Below, in pieces: positions 63,643 through 64,000 of a stretch of DNA of 64,000 nucleotides. The notes beneath the pieces are model-generated. The model had not been told where the DNA came from. It saw nothing but the letters and a program-made list of their open reading frames with translations, and made no database searches. The position numbers and the translations under genes are program-made. This stretch comes from Bradyrhizobium prioriisuperbiae (lineage in GTDB: Bacteria > Pseudomonadota > Alphaproteobacteria > Rhizobiales > Xanthobacteraceae), in NCBI RefSeq assembly GCF_032397745.1, contig NZ_CP135921.1:2852001-2916000 (forward strand), given 5' to 3'. Every line of letters starts with the position of its first letter. Position 1 is the stretch's first letter.

Positions 63643-64000
63643 CTACGCGCTCTTCCCCGGCCACACCGCGGCCACCGCCAGCACCAGCCATCCGACAATC
63701 AACAGCGTCCCGCCGGTCGGCGCAGCCATCGGGAACAGGCTGTGGCCCGCGAACTGGCGTAACACGAGATCGCCGCTGAACAATCCGGCGCCGACCACGA
63801 AGCCTGCCGCTGCCAAAAGCCCGACCACACGCTGCACCAGGCCGCGCTCGATCAGCAGCACCGTGCCGATGATGACAGTGGCATGAAACAGCAGCATGGT
63901 GGACGCCGAGCCCAGGCGGGTCGCATCCGGTTGATGCGCTGAGAGTGCCGCAAGCACGACGCCCGCTGCGCCAAACAGGCCGGCGACAACCACGAGGGCG
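63643..64000 (-). CDS. DUF423 membrane protein, 5' end outside the window
   Basis: About 119 residues visible with four hydrophobic helices. [33 protein letters not shown] and [16 protein letters not shown] match DUF423 (YgdD-like) inner-membrane proteins. The frame stays open past 63993 to the edge, so the true start probably lies beyond the window. Function unknown. Confidence 0.85.
   Translation of the reverse strand, partial: ALVVVAGLFGAAGVVLAALSAHQPDATRLGSASTMLLFHATVIIGTVLLIERGLVQRVVGLLAAAGFVVGAGLFSGDLVLRQFAGHSLFPMAAPTGGTLLIVGWLVLAVAAVWPGKSA

Noticed and set aside
1..64000. CRISPR array, prophage or tRNA-anchored island
   Set aside because: No regularly spaced identical repeats with unique spacers, no phage structural genes, and no tRNA-like cloverleaf or integrase was found. 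Palindromic repeats are dispersed, not arrayed.

Overview
The window is high-GC alphaproteobacterial DNA. Gene order (SRP RNA-dnaX-ybaB-recR; def-fmt-truA; dapD/dapE/argB), the abundant palindromic intergenic repeats and the protein flavour (two Bug-type binding proteins, MxaD-like protein, TIGR02281 protease) fit the Nitrobacteraceae (Bradyrhizobium, Rhodopseudomonas, Tardiphaga and relatives). The genus is an inference; no rRNA or tRNA gene was seen to settle it.

Layout. 0-8.2 kb: L,D-transpeptidase, a three-helix membrane protein with a cyclic-nucleotide-binding domain, a small ParD-like antitoxin, polA (reverse), and a divergent LysR/quinone-reductase pair. 8.4-16.7 kb: acyltransferase-3 protein, HrpB helicase, a membrane-anchored aspartic protease, phosphomannomutase/phosphoglucomutase and a chemoreceptor. 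17.4-20.3 kb (reverse): Lrp regulator, PfkB kinase, NudC and a HIT protein. 20.4-23.8 kb (forward): SRP RNA, dnaX, ybaB and recR. 23.9-28.2 kb: a small secreted protein, a MntA/HepT pair, ampG, ridA and rmuC. 28.4-30.7 kb: def-fmt-truA, tightly packed.

From 30.7 to about 54 kb the genes are mostly accessory: a DUF1800-DUF1501 export module, a BlaI regulator with a very large M56 metalloprotease that carries extra periplasmic domains, an SMP-30 lactonase-like protein, a Bug binding protein, and a catabolic region. The catabolic region has a reverse-strand block (alpha/beta hydrolase, hydantoinase/dihydropyrimidinase, racemase-fold protein, GntR, second racemase-fold protein, MFS permease). A divergent forward operon follows (type I extradiol dioxygenase, FAD aromatic hydroxylase, FAH-family hydrolase, Bug binding protein). 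The forward operon lies between a decayed ridA copy and an intact one, and reads as a self-contained meta-cleavage pathway with its own regulator and uptake protein.

Core genes resume at 54.1 kb (mtnN-like, dapE and DUF805, overlapping) and at 59.7 kb (dapD, HAD nucleotidase, DUF1036 protein, argB, DUF423). Between dapE and dapD sits a short accessory insert: two large palindromes, an MxaD-like gene, a frameshifted YVTN beta-propeller gene, and a complete ISAs1-type insertion sequence with 20-bp terminal inverted repeats and a perfect 10-bp target duplication.

Intergenic space is filled with at least five palindromic repeat families. No CRISPR array, prophage, tRNA or rRNA was seen. The most distinctive items are the M56 protein with a VHL-beta-like module between two copies of a repeat domain, the secreted protein with 22 cysteines, the racemase-fold proteins lacking canonical catalytic cysteines, and the HepT protein lacking its canonical HEPN arginine.
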